Shown here: piece by piece, positions 37,150-47,438 of the stretch
Layout of the letters: each line of letters starts with the position of its first letter
Position numbering within the stretch: position 1 is the stretch's first letter
NCBI GenBank assembly: GCA_946405135.1
Contig: CAMJGD010000001.1
Span: 186,001 to 250,000, forward strand
Direction: 5' to 3'
Length of the DNA: 64,000 nucleotides
From: an uncultured Clostridiaceae bacterium
Lineage (GTDB): Bacteria; Bacillota; Clostridia; Clostridiales; Clostridiaceae
Translations under genes and position numbers: made by a program
Notes under the pieces: model-generated
What the model saw: the letters and a program-made list of their open reading frames with translations, nothing else
Database searches by the model: none
Told to the model about the DNA's origin: nothing

Positions 37150-38422
37150 AATTTGCTTTTTCAAGATCTTTTATATCTATATCTCTTGTATGAGCAGTAT
37201 GCGCCCATTCTTTATTATTCTTATTCATCATACCTTGGATAGATATTGGTAACCAAGTTATAGCATATATAGGATATATTAAATAGTAAAAGAAAATTTT
37301 AGGACTTAATTTCTTTTCTAAAACTAATATAAATGGAGTATATATAAATTGCAAAATTCCAACTAATATACTTCCAAACTTAATCATTTTAAAGCTAGTT
37401 GATTGCATAGATGCTATAGCTGCTGAAATCATCGCAGGAGCTGATATAAAATAGTGAATACTATTAAGTATCATAGCTATTCCTAATAATATTATTACAA
37501 TTGGTTGAATAGTATATAGTGCACAATCAAGAGCCACAAAATCAAATTCTGTAATAGCCTTTTTCATGAGTTTAAAAAAATATCTGCTAGATACATCAGC
37601 AAATCCCTGCATCCATCTCTTTCTTTGAGCCCAAGACTGACCTAATGTTAGTGGCTTTTCATCATATATTACTGCATCATGTGCCCAGCCAACTTTTCTC
37701 CCGTTGATTACTAACTTACAAGTAAATTCTAGGTCTTCTGTCAAACAGGTAGCACCCCAGCCTAATTCTTTGAGTGTTTCTGTTTTTATGCAAAAACCAG
37801 TACCGCCTAGCTGATTAGATAGTTTTATGTTGCTTCTTGATAGTTGAAACATCCTGTTAGAAGTCCAAAATGCTATGGAATAACTTCCTGTAATCCAAGT
37901 ATCTTTAGGGTTTTTACTATCAAGATATCCTTGTACTACCTCAAATCCTTTGCACAGCTTATTATTCATTTCTTTTAGGAAAACTTTTGATACTAAATTG
38001 TCTGCATCAAAAACTACCACTGCATCATACTGTTTCTCCATCTTAAATATATTGCTAAACATCCATTCTAGAGCATAGCCTTTACCTTTTAAATCCTTAT
38101 TTACTCTTTCATATACTAATGCTCCAGCATCTCTTGCTTTTTTTGCAGTATTGTCTGTACAGTTATCAGCTATAACAAATATATCATATAATTCCTTTGG
38201 ATAATCAAGCATTTTTAGACTGTGTACTATATTTTCAATTACCATTTCTTCATTATGTGCTGCTACTATTAGCGCAAATTTTTTTTCGGGATCAAAAATT
38301 TCTTTATCTTTAATCCTAATTATACCGAAAAATGACAAAAATAAATAATACATAGAAATTACAAGTACCACATTTGAAAAAATAGCTGATATAGACTGTA
38401 ATATGGTATTAAAGACATCCAT
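37148..38422 (-). CDS. Family 2 glycosyltransferase, membrane-bound
   Basis: A 424-residue processive-type GT2: N-terminal membrane segment (about 12-35), catalytic domain with FALIVAAHNEE, VVVFDADN (DxD), TCLTEDLEF (general base) and QRKRW, then three to four C-terminal membrane segments. The D, DxD, ED, QxxRW set is that of polysaccharide synthases such as cellulose/poly-GlcNAc/hyaluronan enzymes. Product unknown. Monocistronic between pilT and ftsA; GGGGGGAG precedes the ATG. Confidence 0.88.
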   Translation of the reverse strand: MDVFNTILQSISAIFSNVVLVISMYYLFLSFFGIIRIKDKEIFDPEKKFALIVAAHNEEMVIENIVHSLKMLDYPKELYDIFVIADNCTDNTAKKARDAGALVYERVNKDLKGKGYALEWMFSNIFKMEKQYDAVVVFDADNLVSKVFLKEMNNKLCKGFEVVQGYLDSKNPKDTWITGSYSIAFWTSNRMFQLSRSNIKLSNQLGGTGFCIKTETLKELGWGATCLTEDLEFTCKLVINGRKVGWAHDAVIYDEKPLTLGQSWAQRKRWMQGFADVSSRYFFKLMKKAITEFDFVALDCALYTIQPIVIILLGIAMILNSIHYFISAPAMISAAIASMQSTSFKMIKFGSILVGILQFIYTPFILVLEKKLSPKIFFYYLIYPIYAITWLPISIQGMMNKNNKEWAHTAHTRDIDIKDLEKAN

Positions 38423-38523
38423 TTATAACTCCCCCCTAGTTCAAAGTTATTTTAGCATAAATAGAGAGGAATTACTACTCAAAATATATATTTTTTTGAT
38501 TTATAATGATTTGTTAATATAAC

Positions 38524-38547
38524 AGGATAGGTTTAACTTGCTATCCT
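38524..38547 (-). terminator. Probable terminator of pilT
   Basis: AGGATAG/CTATCCT stem with 10-nt loop on the minus strand, 8 bp after the pilT stop, followed by GTTATATT. Confidence 0.5.
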
Positions 38548-38554
38548 AAAGATG

Positions 38555-39610
38555 TTATATAAGCATCATTCTGCTTATCATTTCCTTGTCAATACAATAT
38601 GTAAGCGCTGTATCTGAAGTTATAATTCCTTTTTTATATAATTCCACCAAAGACATATCCATAGTTTTCATGCCATATTTGCTGCCTGTCTGTACTGAAG
38701 ATTCAATTTGATGAGTTTTTCCTTCTCTTATCATGTTCTGTATTGCAGTAGTAGATATCATTATTTCAAGAGCTGAAGTTCTTCCAGAGTTATCAGCTTT
38801 TGGAACAAGTTGTTGAGAAATTATACCTTGTAGTACTGCTGCTAATTGAATCTTTATCTGCTGCTGCTGATAAGGAGGAAATACATCTACTATTCTATCT
38901 ATGGTTTTAGCTGCTCCTATAGTATGTAAAGTTGAAAATACAAGATGTCCCGTTTCTGCTGCAGTTATTGCTATGGCTATGGTTTCTAAATCTCTCATCT
39001 CTCCAACCAAAATAACATCAGGATCTTCCCTCAAAATTGCTTTTAAAGCACTCTGATAGGATTTGCTATCTCTCCCTATTTCTCTTTGATTTATTATAGA
39101 TTTATTATGTTTATGCAAATACTCTATAGGATCTTCTAAAGTAATAATATGTGTCTGTCTAGTGGCATTTATTTCATTTATCATAGCAGCTAAAGTTGTA
39201 CTTTTTCCACTGCCTGTTGGTCCTGTAACTAATACTAATCCTCTTTGTTTATTTATAAGTTCTTTTATTATGGCTGGATGTACCAAATCATCCAGTGTAG
39301 GAACTTTTAAAGTTATTACCCTTATAGCTATAGCACTGCTATCTCTTTGCTTAAATACATTAACTCTAAATCTTCCAAGTCCAGCTACTGAATAAGCAGT
39401 ATCAATTTCTCCTTTTTCTACATATTCCGCATATAGTTCTCCTAAAAGTTGTTTTGCATAAGCATCTGTATCTTTTGGAGTTAATTTTTCACTTCCTAGT
39501 CCTTCTAACTTGCCATTTATTCTTATGGTAGGTAATATCCCAACGGTTAAATGTAAGTCAGAAGCACCTTGTTTAATAGTCAAATCAAGTAATTCATTTA
39601 ATGAAATCAA
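38555..39610 (-). CDS. pilT: Type IV pilus twitching motility / retraction ATPase PilT
   Basis: Hexameric ATPase that retracts type IV pili. The 351-residue protein has the PilT N-terminus (GASDLHLTVG), Walker A GPTGSGKST (about 131-139), Asp box IITLEDPIEY, AIRAxLRxDPD-type motif ALKAILREDPDVILVGEMRD and His box STLHTIGA. TTG start with AGGAGG 8 nt upstream. No other pilus gene is in the window, so it works with a pilus operon elsewhere. It follows aroE by 18 bp. Confidence 0.95.
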   Translation of the reverse strand: MISLNELLDLTIKQGASDLHLTVGILPTIRINGKLEGLGSEKLTPKDTDAYAKQLLGELYAEYVEKGEIDTAYSVAGLGRFRVNVFKQRDSSAIAIRVITLKVPTLDDLVHPAIIKELINKQRGLVLVTGPTGSGKSTTLAAMINEINATRQTHIITLEDPIEYLHKHNKSIINQREIGRDSKSYQSALKAILREDPDVILVGEMRDLETIAIAITAAETGHLVFSTLHTIGAAKTIDRIVDVFPPYQQQQIKIQLAAVLQGIISQQLVPKADNSGRTSALEIMISTTAIQNMIREGKTHQIESSVQTGSKYGMKTMDMSLVELYKKGIITSDTALTYCIDKEMISRMMLI

Positions 39611-39628
39611 AATATGTTCCTCCTATCT

Positions 39629-40387
39629 CTATCCTTTTGATGTCCATAAATTTATTGAATAATACGCCTGGCATTTTAACATAGTTTCACCATTTATGAT
39701 TCTTAACCCGTATTTTTCACCCTTATACAAAATTTTAGACTTATTAGGTAAATAATTCAAGTCATATATTAAAAGATTTTTATTAAAATTTACAAGATTT
39801 ATAGGCATTATATCATTATTTATATTACCAAGAGGAGTACAGTTTATTATCATGTCATATTTATGCAAGTCAATGTCATTTTTAATATTAAAAATATTAT
39901 GTGCCAACATAAAATCTTTTTCAATCTTTTGTATATTTCTTCCTGCTACATCTATATCTTTAGCCTCTAAATCCTTAACTGCATGATATACAGCCTTTGC
40001 GGCTCCACCACTTCCTAATATTAGAACAGATTTTTCTTTAACTTCTATCTGATTTAATTTAAGACTTTCTATAAATCCAAAATAATCTGTATTGTACCCT
40101 ATAAGTTCATTTCCTTTTACTAATACTGTATTAACAGCACCTATTATATTAGCAGGGTATTCAAGTTTATTTAAATATTTTAATATGGTTTCTTTATAGG
40201 GTATAGTTACATTAAAACCTATTATATTATTCTTTTTTAAATTTTTTATAAAATCATCAATTTTTTCTTCTCCAATATCAAACAATTCATATTTTAAGTC
40301 TAAGTTATTTTCTAAATAAAAATTATTATGTATTTCTGGTGATTTAGAATATTGTATGTTTCTACCTAAAAGACCACATATTCTCAT
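39629..40387 (-). CDS. aroE: Shikimate dehydrogenase
   Basis: Reduces 3-dehydroshikimate with NADPH. Short for the family at 252 residues but complete: GRNIQYSKSPEIHN (substrate), NVTIPYKE (catalytic Lys), NTD, GSGGAAKAV (NADP), NCTPLG and GETMLKCQA. ATG at 40387 follows AGGAG by 8 nt; a longer frame without SD is rejected. Isolated from other aro genes, probably co-transcribed with pilT. Confidence 0.94.
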   Translation of the reverse strand: MRICGLLGRNIQYSKSPEIHNNFYLENNLDLKYELFDIGEEKIDDFIKNLKKNNIIGFNVTIPYKETILKYLNKLEYPANIIGAVNTVLVKGNELIGYNTDYFGFIESLKLNQIEVKEKSVLILGSGGAAKAVYHAVKDLEAKDIDVAGRNIQKIEKDFMLAHNIFNIKNDIDLHKYDMIINCTPLGNINNDIMPINLVNFNKNLLIYDLNYLPNKSKILYKGEKYGLRIINGETMLKCQAYYSINLWTSKG

Positions 40388-40411
40388 TTTATCAACTCCT
40401 AAATAACTTAT

Positions 40412-40473
40412 TCTACAAAAATGTGCCAAATTCCTTTATAAAAACACATAAATAAAAGAAATTCAGCACATTT
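40412..40473 (-). terminator. Terminator of sigK
   Basis: AAATGTGC (40466-40473) pairs with GCACATTT (40419-40426), with an inner AATT/AATT pairing and an AT-rich loop; then TTGTAG. Lies 9 bp after sigK. Confidence 0.6.
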
Positions 40474-40481
40474 AAAAGGTT

Positions 40482-41189
40482 TTAAATTTTATCTTTATTG
40501 CCATCTAACTCCTTAAATAATTTTTTTAATGCTCTCTTTTCTATTCTCGATACATAGGAACGAGAAATTCCTAAAATCTTAGCAATTTCTCTTTGCGTTT
40601 TAATGTTACCATCTACAAGACCATATCTCATCTCTATTATAATTTTTTCTCTCTCTTGAAGGCTGTTATTTATCTTCTGATATAATTTTTTTATCTGAAT
40701 TTTATTTTCAACCATTTCAATTATAGAGTCTTCCTCCGTTCCTAGCACATCCATAAGAGATATTTCATTTCCTTCTTTATCCACTCCAATGGGATCCTGG
40801 AGATATACTTCTCCTTTTGACTTCTTATTATTCCGTATGAGCATTAATATCTCATTTTCTATGCACCTAGCAGCATAGGTAGCTAATCTTGTTCCTTTTG
40901 TATAATCAAAAGAATCTATTGCTTTAATAAGTCCAACAGTTCCAATGGAAATAAGATCATCCATATCTTTTCCAGGATAGGAATATTTCTTTACTATATG
41001 TGCCACTAATCTTAAATTTCTTTCCACAAGAATGTTTTTAGCTACTGGATCACCATTTTTTAACTTATTTAAATAATATTCTTCTTCTTTTTCACTAAGC
41101 GGCTTAGGAAATGAATTACCTCCAGTTATGTAACCAATTAGGAAGGTAAATTCGCCAATCATCTCTAAAAAGTATCCAATTATAAACAC
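40482..41189 (-). CDS. sigK: Sporulation sigma factor SigK precursor (late mother cell), uninterrupted
   Basis: The 235-residue protein is complete in one frame: pro-sequence (about 1-20, EFTFLIGYITGGNSFPKPLS), region 2 ([40 protein letters not shown]), region 4 (IKTQREIAKILGISRSYVSR). Unlike Bacillus subtilis or Clostridioides difficile there is no skin element splitting it. GTG start with AGGAGG 7 nt upstream. No pro-SigK peptidase (SpoIVFB) is in the window. Confidence 0.96.
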   Translation of the reverse strand: MFIIGYFLEMIGEFTFLIGYITGGNSFPKPLSEKEEEYYLNKLKNGDPVAKNILVERNLRLVAHIVKKYSYPGKDMDDLISIGTVGLIKAIDSFDYTKGTRLATYAARCIENEILMLIRNNKKSKGEVYLQDPIGVDKEGNEISLMDVLGTEEDSIIEMVENKIQIKKLYQKINNSLQEREKIIIEMRYGLVDGNIKTQREIAKILGISRSYVSRIEKRALKKLFKELDGNKDKI

Positions 41190-41217
41190 TAGTGTTCCTC
41201 CTAATAGTGCTTATTAA

Positions 41218-41243
41218 TATAATATGATTGACTTTAAAAAAGT
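41218..41243 (-). promoter_or_regulatory. Candidate SigK/SigE-type promoter of sigK
   Basis: CATATTATA (41218-41226) fits the SigK -10 consensus CATANNNTA; an AC lies 15 bp upstream (41242-41243; consensus spacer 16-17). Suggests autoregulation or SigE control, but AT-rich context weakens it. Confidence 0.35.
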
Positions 41244-41266
41244 TGCCTATTGGATAATATATTTTT

Positions 41267-42916
41267 TTAATTGTTTACTATGTTCTCTACTATTTCTTTA
41301 AATATAGGTGCTGCAGTAGATCCTCCTGCTTGATTATCTTCATTTATATCCTTAATGAATATAACCAAAGAAAAATATTCACCTTTATGCTTAAAAAATC
41401 CTAGAAACCATCCATCTGAATGCTTTTCCATTTCTGTAGAATAAATAGAGTTTCCAGTTTTTTTAGGCTCCATCCTTGTAGTGGTTCCAGTTTTTCCACC
41501 AGTTTCTATGGTACTAATATATGCAGATTTTCCTGTGCCCTTTTCGTCTCTAACCACCTTGATCATATCATTTTTTAATATATCTGCAGTACTCTTTTTT
41601 AATACTTGTTTGTTTTCATTACTTAGTTCCTCTAAAGTATTATTATTAATATCTACAAAAGCCTCTAATATGGTAGGTTTTATGTAAACCCCATGGTTTA
41701 CTATGGTATTTACAATACTTGCTGCCTGCAGTGGAGTTATTCTCATATTTTGACCCATAGATAAAAAAAGTGGCCCATCTTCATATATTTTAGGCTCCGC
41801 ATAATCTCCTTTAACTTCATAATCTCCATTTAAGTTTAGTACTTTATCAAAGAGCCCTTGTTTTTTAGCATAATCAAGTATGGTATCCCATCCAACCTTT
41901 TTTCCTATCTGCGCAAAAACATTATTGCAAGAGAGAATAAGTGCTTCTTCCACAGTTAGATTTCCATGAGGCTTTTTGCATAAAGAATATTTTCCTAACT
42001 TACATGAAAATCTATCATTTAAAGATACAGCTTCTTGATCCAAGGCTGCTCCCTCTACCACTAACTTAAATATAGATCCAGGTACATATCCATTTTCAGT
42101 AGCAGATCCTAATAAAATGTTTGGTTTTTTTTCATCTTTTTGAGCTAGTGCTCTTATTTTTCCACTTTTACTTTCTACAAGTACCACTCCTATTTCCTCA
42201 TATTTTTTATACTTATCTTGATTTAGTATATATCTCACTTTATCCTGTATATCTTTATCTAAAGTTAATCTTATGTTTACATTCTTATCAGGTATGTTAA
42301 ATAGCCCTTGATCCACATTTCCACTTACGTCCCTATGAAATGTAATAGAAGGTGCTTTGTTGCCTTTAGTTTTTGAATGAATTATTCCTTCTAAAGAACT
42401 ATCATTTTTAGTATTTTTAGTATCTGATAATATATTTTCAATCTTCCATGCTTCTTTCCTATCTACTTCACTATATCTATACAAATAAATACCTTTAATA
42501 TCTTTCATACTTTTAATCTTATTATAAGTTTCTTCATCTAAAGTAAAATAAAGCTTAGCACTTTTAGGTTTTTCTATTATATCAGATAAATCATATTTTT
42601 TATTATAATTTTTAAGTATATAGTTTAATGCATATATATTCTTTATGTCTGTAGTCCCATTATTTCTTTTAAAAGCTAATGTATCAATTACAAGAAAATA
42701 TTTATTGTTATAATCTAATAGCTCCTTACCATTTGTATCTAGTAAAAGATAATTTATTTCGCTGATATTCTCTTTATAGGAATACTGAGAATCAGCTATT
42801 ACCTTAAGTTTTTCCCTATTTAAAAATTGAATTTGTATGATTCTTAATGTTAAGAATCCAAAAACTGTACATATAAAAATGAGTACACCATATATTCTTT
42901 TACTATTTATAGCCAT
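41267..42916 (-). CDS. Class B penicillin-binding protein (transpeptidase)
   Basis: Membrane-anchored D,D-transpeptidase of 549 residues. N-terminal membrane segment (about 8-28), dimerisation domain, then transpeptidase motifs: SIFK (active Ser about 281), SCNN, and GGKTGTT. No PASTA repeats follow, so it is not a typical SpoVD or PBP2x. Position directly upstream of sigK suggests a sporulation role, which is inference. ATG at 42916 is preceded by GAGAGGTG, which lies in the 3' arm of a hairpin. Confidence 0.9.
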   Translation of the reverse strand: MAINSKRIYGVLIFICTVFGFLTLRIIQIQFLNREKLKVIADSQYSYKENISEINYLLLDTNGKELLDYNNKYFLVIDTLAFKRNNGTTDIKNIYALNYILKNYNKKYDLSDIIEKPKSAKLYFTLDEETYNKIKSMKDIKGIYLYRYSEVDRKEAWKIENILSDTKNTKNDSSLEGIIHSKTKGNKAPSITFHRDVSGNVDQGLFNIPDKNVNIRLTLDKDIQDKVRYILNQDKYKKYEEIGVVLVESKSGKIRALAQKDEKKPNILLGSATENGYVPGSIFKLVVEGAALDQEAVSLNDRFSCKLGKYSLCKKPHGNLTVEEALILSCNNVFAQIGKKVGWDTILDYAKKQGLFDKVLNLNGDYEVKGDYAEPKIYEDGPLFLSMGQNMRITPLQAASIVNTIVNHGVYIKPTILEAFVDINNNTLEELSNENKQVLKKSTADILKNDMIKVVRDEKGTGKSAYISTIETGGKTGTTTRMEPKKTGNSIYSTEMEKHSDGWFLGFFKHKGEYFSLVIFIKDINEDNQAGGSTAAPIFKEIVENIVNN

Positions 42917-42920
42917 AAAA

Positions 42921-42963
42921 AATACACCTCTCAACTAAATTCTAGCCTTATTTGAGGTGTATT
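42921..42963 (-). terminator. udk terminator / ribosome-site-sequestering hairpin of the PBP gene
   Basis: AATACACCTC (42954-42963) pairs with GAGGTGTATT (42921-42930) over a 23-nt loop; the minus strand continues TTTT. It is both a terminator-like structure after udk and a sequestering stem for the PBP ribosome site, whose GAGGTG is the 3' arm. Confidence 0.7.
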
Positions 42964-42975
42964 ATACAAAATATA

Positions 42976-43599
42976 TTATTTTTGCAGTATCTGCTTTATG
43001 TTAGCTACTATTATGTCTATAGCCACTTTATTATGCCCACCTTCTGGGATAATAATATCTGCATATCGTTTTGTAGGTTCAACAAATTGCATATGCATAG
43101 GTCTTACCACATTCAAATACTGATTAATAACAGAATCTACTGTTCTTCCTCTTTCATTTATATCTCTTAACATTCTTCTTATTATTCTAACATCTGCATC
43201 GGTATCTACGTATATCTTTATATCTAGTATATCTCTAATAGCTGGATCCTCAAGTATTAATATTCCTTCAACAATAATTATATCTTTAGGCTCCACTCTA
43301 ACAGTTTCTTTCTTTCTATTATGTATTTCAAAATCATATAGTGGCTTTTCTATAGCTTCACCCTTTAAAAGAGTTTTAAGATGCTCTACTAATAATTCAG
43401 TATCGAAAGCTTTTGGATGGTCATAGTTGATTTTTATTCTTTCTTCAAAAGCTATGTTACTTTGGTCTTTATAATAAGAATCCTGCTCAACCATAGCAAT
43501 ACAATCTTCATTAAATCTGTTATAGATCTCTCTTGCTATAGTGCTTTTCCCTGAACCAGTTCCCCCTGCTATACCTATCAATATTGGTTTTTTTATCAT
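42976..43599 (-). CDS. udk: Uridine kinase
   Basis: Phosphorylates uridine and cytidine (pyrimidine salvage). The 207-residue protein has P-loop GGTGSGKST (about 12-20), [14 protein letters not shown] and [12 protein letters not shown]. Start overlaps the stop of the U32 gene (TAATG) behind GGGGGG, so it is translationally coupled. The order trmR-U32-udk matches Bacillus yrrM-yrrN/O-udk. Confidence 0.96.
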   Translation of the reverse strand: MIKKPILIGIAGGTGSGKSTIAREIYNRFNEDCIAMVEQDSYYKDQSNIAFEERIKINYDHPKAFDTELLVEHLKTLLKGEAIEKPLYDFEIHNRKKETVRVEPKDIIIVEGILILEDPAIRDILDIKIYVDTDADVRIIRRMLRDINERGRTVDSVINQYLNVVRPMHMQFVEPTKRYADIIIPEGGHNKVAIDIIVANIKQILQK

Positions 43600-44825
43600 T
43601 AAATTCCCCCCTTACTTTTTATAAGCATATCATTAGGTTGTAGTTTACTTTCTGTGCAAAACTTAAACACCATCTGAGCTCTAGGAGCAGATTCAATCTT
43701 ATTTCCTTCCTCATCTTTCATGGATTTTACCGTAACATAGAAATTATCTCCTTGAGGTCTCATCACTTCCAATTTATCTCCCTCTAGCACCTTATTTCTC
43801 TGTTCTACCACTGCTATGTTATTTTCATTATCATAATCCTTTACTATTCCAACTATATCAAAATCTCTTATATAAGATGAACTCTCATAGACTTGTTTAT
43901 TGGTTTCTCCAAAATAAAATCCTGTATGATACATTCTATGGCTAACTTTAAGCAAGTTATCCATCCACTTCTGCTGAAATTTAAATTCTGTAGGATTTGC
44001 AAAATATTCATCTAAAGCCTGCCTATAAGATTTAACTACTGCTGCCACATAATAAGAACTCTTCATTCTGCCCTCTATTTTAAAGGATATAATACCACTA
44101 TTTACAAGTTCAGGAATATATTCTATCATGCATAAATCCTTAGAATTCATTATATAGCTTCCCTTATCATCTTCCATTACTTGAAAATACTCACCAGGTC
44201 TTTTTTCTTCCATAAGATAATATTTATATCTGCAGGGTTGTGCACAAGCTCCCCTGTTAGCATCTCTTCCTGTCATATAATTTGAAAGTAGGCATCTTCC
44301 TGAATAGGACATGCACATAGATCCATGGACAAAAGCTTCCAGTTCACAGTCTTCAGGCAGGTTTTTTCTTATATCTTTTATTTCTTTTAGGGACAATTCT
44401 CTAGCTAAAACAATTCTTTTTACTCCCATATTATACCAAAACAATGCAGACTTCCAGTTAACATTATTAGCTTGAGTGCTTAAATGAAGTTCTAAATCTG
44501 GCACAACTTCTTTTGCAGTCATTATTATGGCTGGATCTGATACTATTATAGCATCAACCTCTAATGCTTTAAGTTCCCTAAGGTATTCTTCAAGTCCAAC
44601 CAAATCTGCATTATGAGGAAATACATTCAGTGTTACGTATACTTTTCTACCTCTATCATGAGCGTATTTTACCCCTTCTTTTATTTCTTTCCCTGTAAAA
44701 TTATCTGCAAAAGCCCTTAAGTTGAGCTTACTTCCTCCTAAATAAACAGCATCTGCACCAAAATCAACAGCAGTCTTTAGCTTTTCTAAATTACCAGCAG
44801 GAGCTAGTATTTCGGGTTTTTTCAT
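43599..44825 (-). CDS. trhP: Peptidase U32 family, tRNA uridine-34 hydroxylation protein TrhP-like
   Basis: U32 proteins of this type (YegQ/YrrO) carry out prephenate-dependent 5-hydroxylation of tRNA wobble uridine rather than proteolysis. The 408-residue protein opens [20 protein letters not shown] and has the U32 signature [20 protein letters not shown] with conserved cysteines, plus [11 protein letters not shown], likely an iron-sulfur site. Begins directly after the trmR stop with AAGGAGG inside it. The methyltransferase neighbour would convert ho5U to mo5U. Confidence 0.87.
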   Translation of the reverse strand: MKKPEILAPAGNLEKLKTAVDFGADAVYLGGSKLNLRAFADNFTGKEIKEGVKYAHDRGRKVYVTLNVFPHNADLVGLEEYLRELKALEVDAIIVSDPAIIMTAKEVVPDLELHLSTQANNVNWKSALFWYNMGVKRIVLARELSLKEIKDIRKNLPEDCELEAFVHGSMCMSYSGRCLLSNYMTGRDANRGACAQPCRYKYYLMEEKRPGEYFQVMEDDKGSYIMNSKDLCMIEYIPELVNSGIISFKIEGRMKSSYYVAAVVKSYRQALDEYFANPTEFKFQQKWMDNLLKVSHRMYHTGFYFGETNKQVYESSSYIRDFDIVGIVKDYDNENNIAVVEQRNKVLEGDKLEVMRPQGDNFYVTVKSMKDEEGNKIESAPRAQMVFKFCTESKLQPNDMLIKSKGGI

Positions 44826-45476
44826 TTAAGAATTCCTCCTTTTCGTTACTGCTATGCCATCACCCATAGGAATAACTGAAGTAATAAGTTCCTCATCTTT
44901 TGAAACCAATTCAAGATAACTGCGCATTCTCTTTACTATGGTTATCTTTCTTCGCTTCACTAACTCTTTTGACGCTACCATACCTCTAAATAGTACATTA
45001 TCTGCTATAATGATTCCATCTTTGTCAAGAAGTCTAAGACAGTTAGGTAAAAAATGATTATAATGTCCTTTACCAGCATCCATAAAGATTATATCATACT
45101 TGCCTTCCATATTTTCTAGTATATCCATGCAATCTCCATGTATTATCTCTATAGATCTATCAAATCCATACTTATTTATATTTTCCTTAGCCCTATCTAT
45201 CATATTTAAATCCCTTTCAATGGTTACTATCTTACTACTCTTTTTAGTAACCATACTCATAAGGATAGCAGAATAACCTATGGCAGTACCTAACTCCAAT
45301 ATGGAGTCTGGCTTTTTTATACTAACCATTAATTCCAAAAATTTTGCTGTCTCCTTTTGTATGATAGGTACTGAATTCTGAATGGCATACTCTTCCATTT
45401 CCTTTAGTATACCCTCATTTTCAGGTATTAAATTTTTTATATATTGTTCCATATAACCATATGTTATTCCGCTCAT
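44826..45476 (-). CDS. trmR: SAM-dependent O-methyltransferase, probable tRNA 5-hydroxyuridine methyltransferase
   Basis: Class I methyltransferase of the catechol-O-methyltransferase-like family, 216 residues; SAM motif LELGTAIGYSAI, then IERD, GDCMDIL and IFMDAGKGHY. Bacillus YrrM in the same gene order is TrmR, which methylates ho5U34 to mo5U34. Name rests on that synteny. AGGAGG 5 nt before the ATG at 45476 fixes the start; a longer frame has no SD. Confidence 0.87.
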   Translation of the reverse strand: MSGITYGYMEQYIKNLIPENEGILKEMEEYAIQNSVPIIQKETAKFLELMVSIKKPDSILELGTAIGYSAILMSMVTKKSSKIVTIERDLNMIDRAKENINKYGFDRSIEIIHGDCMDILENMEGKYDIIFMDAGKGHYNHFLPNCLRLLDKDGIIIADNVLFRGMVASKELVKRRKITIVKRMRSYLELVSKDEELITSVIPMGDGIAVTKRRNS

Positions 45477-45531
45477 AGTTTCCTCCTGACATGTTACTTG
45501 ATACCAAAAGTAATTTATTAAATTTAACACA

Positions 45532-45567
45532 AAAGTAAATAGCTATAAAATTAAGCTATTTACTTTA
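45532..45567 (-). terminator. Terminator of typA
   Basis: AAAGTAAATAGCTT / AGCTATTTACTTT hairpin on the minus strand directly after the typA stop, ending in TTTTG. Confidence 0.85.
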
Positions 45568-45571
45568 ATGA

Positions 45572-47395
45572 TTACTTATTTCTATTAGCAGCTTTCTTTC
45601 TCTCACCGCAATCTAATATTCTTTTTCTCATTCTTACATTTTTAGGCGTTACTTCTACAAGCTCATCTGCTCTTACGAACTCTAAGCACTGCTCTAAAGA
45701 CATAGGTGTAATAGGTGTAAGCCTTAATGAATCATCAGAACCAGAAGCTCTTGTATTTGAAAGATGTTTCTTTTTACATACATTAACATCAATATCTTCT
45801 GCTCTTGAACATTCGCCTGCTATCATACCTTCATAAACGTCTGTTCCAGGTCCTATGAATAGTATACCTCTTTCTTGTGCATTAAATAACCCATAAGTTA
45901 TAGCTTCTCCTGATTCAAAAACTACTAAAGATCCTCTTGTTCTTTCTGGTATATCACCTCTATATTTATCATAGCCTTGAAGTATGTGATTCATTATACC
46001 ATTTCCCTTTGTATCAGTCATAAAATCATTTCTAAAACCAATAAGTCCTCTTGAAGGTATTAAGAATTCAATCCTTACATAACCATTTACTGCTGAGGTC
46101 ATGTTTATCATCTCACCTTTTCTTGGTCCTAGCTTTTCTATCACTGTACCTACAAATTCCTCTGGTACATCGATAGTTAAGTATTCTATAGGCTCTAACT
46201 TTTTACCATCTTCTTCTTTAAATATAACTGTAGGCTTTGATACTTGGAATTCATAACCTTCCCTTCTCATAGTCTCTATAAGTATGGATAGATGAAGTTC
46301 TCCTCTTCCACTTACCTTGAAGCAGTCTGGTGAAAGTTCTTCTACTTTTAAACTTACATTTGTTTCTAGTTCTTTCATAAGCCTATCCCTTAAATGTCTT
46401 GATGTAACATAGTCTCCTTCTCTTCCTGCAAAAGGTGAATCATTTACCATAAAGTTCATACTTATAGTAGGTTCATCTATATCCACAAAAGGAAGAGCTT
46501 CAGGACAGCTCACATCTGCTATAGTGTCGCCTATATTTACATTTGATATACCACTTATAGCTATAATATCTCCTAATTTTGCTTCTTCAGTTTCTTCTCT
46601 TTTTAAACCACTATATACATACAAATTCGAAATTTTTACATTGCTCTGGGTACCATCTTTTGATATAACAACCACTTGCTGATTTTTTCTTGCTGAGCCT
46701 CTTTCAATCTTACCTATAGCAATTCTACCTACATATTCATTAGAATCTATTGTGGTAACTAACATCTGGAAAGGTTTGTCTATATATCCTTCAGGAGCCT
46801 TTACCTCTTTTATTATAATGTCAAATAGAGGATCCATATCTTCCCCTTGCTGATCTGAATCTAGTACTGCATAACCATCTTTAGCAGAACAATAGACTAC
46901 TGGGAAATCTAATTGGTCATCATTTGCTCCTAATTCTATAAATAATTCAAATACTTCGTCTAACACTTCAGTAGGTCTTGCATCTTTTCTATCTATCTTA
47001 TTTATTACTACAATTGGATACAAACCTATTTCTAAAGCTTTCTTTAAAACAAACTTAGTCTGAGGCATAGGTCCTTCATAGGAATCTACTACAAGAAGAA
47101 CACTATCTACCATTTTTAATACACGTTCTACTTCTCCTCCAAAGTCAGCATGTCCAGGGGTATCAACTATATTTATTTTAACTCCATTATGTATAACAGA
47201 AGTGTTTTTAGAAAGTATAGTTATTCCTCTTTCCTTTTCCAAGTCATTTGAATCCATTACTCTTTCTTGAACTTTTTCATTGATTCTGAAAACATTGCTA
47301 TGCTTTAATAATGCATCCACCAATGTAGTTTTGCCATGATCTACGTGTGCTATTATGGCAACATTTCTTATATCATTTCTTATAAATAAACTCAT
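45572..47395 (-). CDS. typA: Ribosome-associated GTPase TypA/BipA
   Basis: Translation-factor-like GTPase needed at low temperature and stress for 50S assembly. The 607-residue protein has [15 protein letters not shown] (G1), RGITI (G2), [14 protein letters not shown] (G3), NKID (G4), then EF-G-like domains and the BipA C-terminal domain. ATG at 47395 follows GGAGG by 6 nt. It has its own SigA promoter and a strong leader hairpin. Confidence 0.97.
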   Translation of the reverse strand: MSLFIRNDIRNVAIIAHVDHGKTTLVDALLKHSNVFRINEKVQERVMDSNDLEKERGITILSKNTSVIHNGVKINIVDTPGHADFGGEVERVLKMVDSVLLVVDSYEGPMPQTKFVLKKALEIGLYPIVVINKIDRKDARPTEVLDEVFELFIELGANDDQLDFPVVYCSAKDGYAVLDSDQQGEDMDPLFDIIIKEVKAPEGYIDKPFQMLVTTIDSNEYVGRIAIGKIERGSARKNQQVVVISKDGTQSNVKISNLYVYSGLKREETEEAKLGDIIAISGISNVNIGDTIADVSCPEALPFVDIDEPTISMNFMVNDSPFAGREGDYVTSRHLRDRLMKELETNVSLKVEELSPDCFKVSGRGELHLSILIETMRREGYEFQVSKPTVIFKEEDGKKLEPIEYLTIDVPEEFVGTVIEKLGPRKGEMINMTSAVNGYVRIEFLIPSRGLIGFRNDFMTDTKGNGIMNHILQGYDKYRGDIPERTRGSLVVFESGEAITYGLFNAQERGILFIGPGTDVYEGMIAGECSRAEDIDVNVCKKKHLSNTRASGSDDSLRLTPITPMSLEQCLEFVRADELVEVTPKNVRMRKRILDCGERKKAANRNK

Positions 47396-47438
47396 GCTAT
47401 TCCTCCAAATTTTTAGTATAGTAATCTTTTGTAAACAC

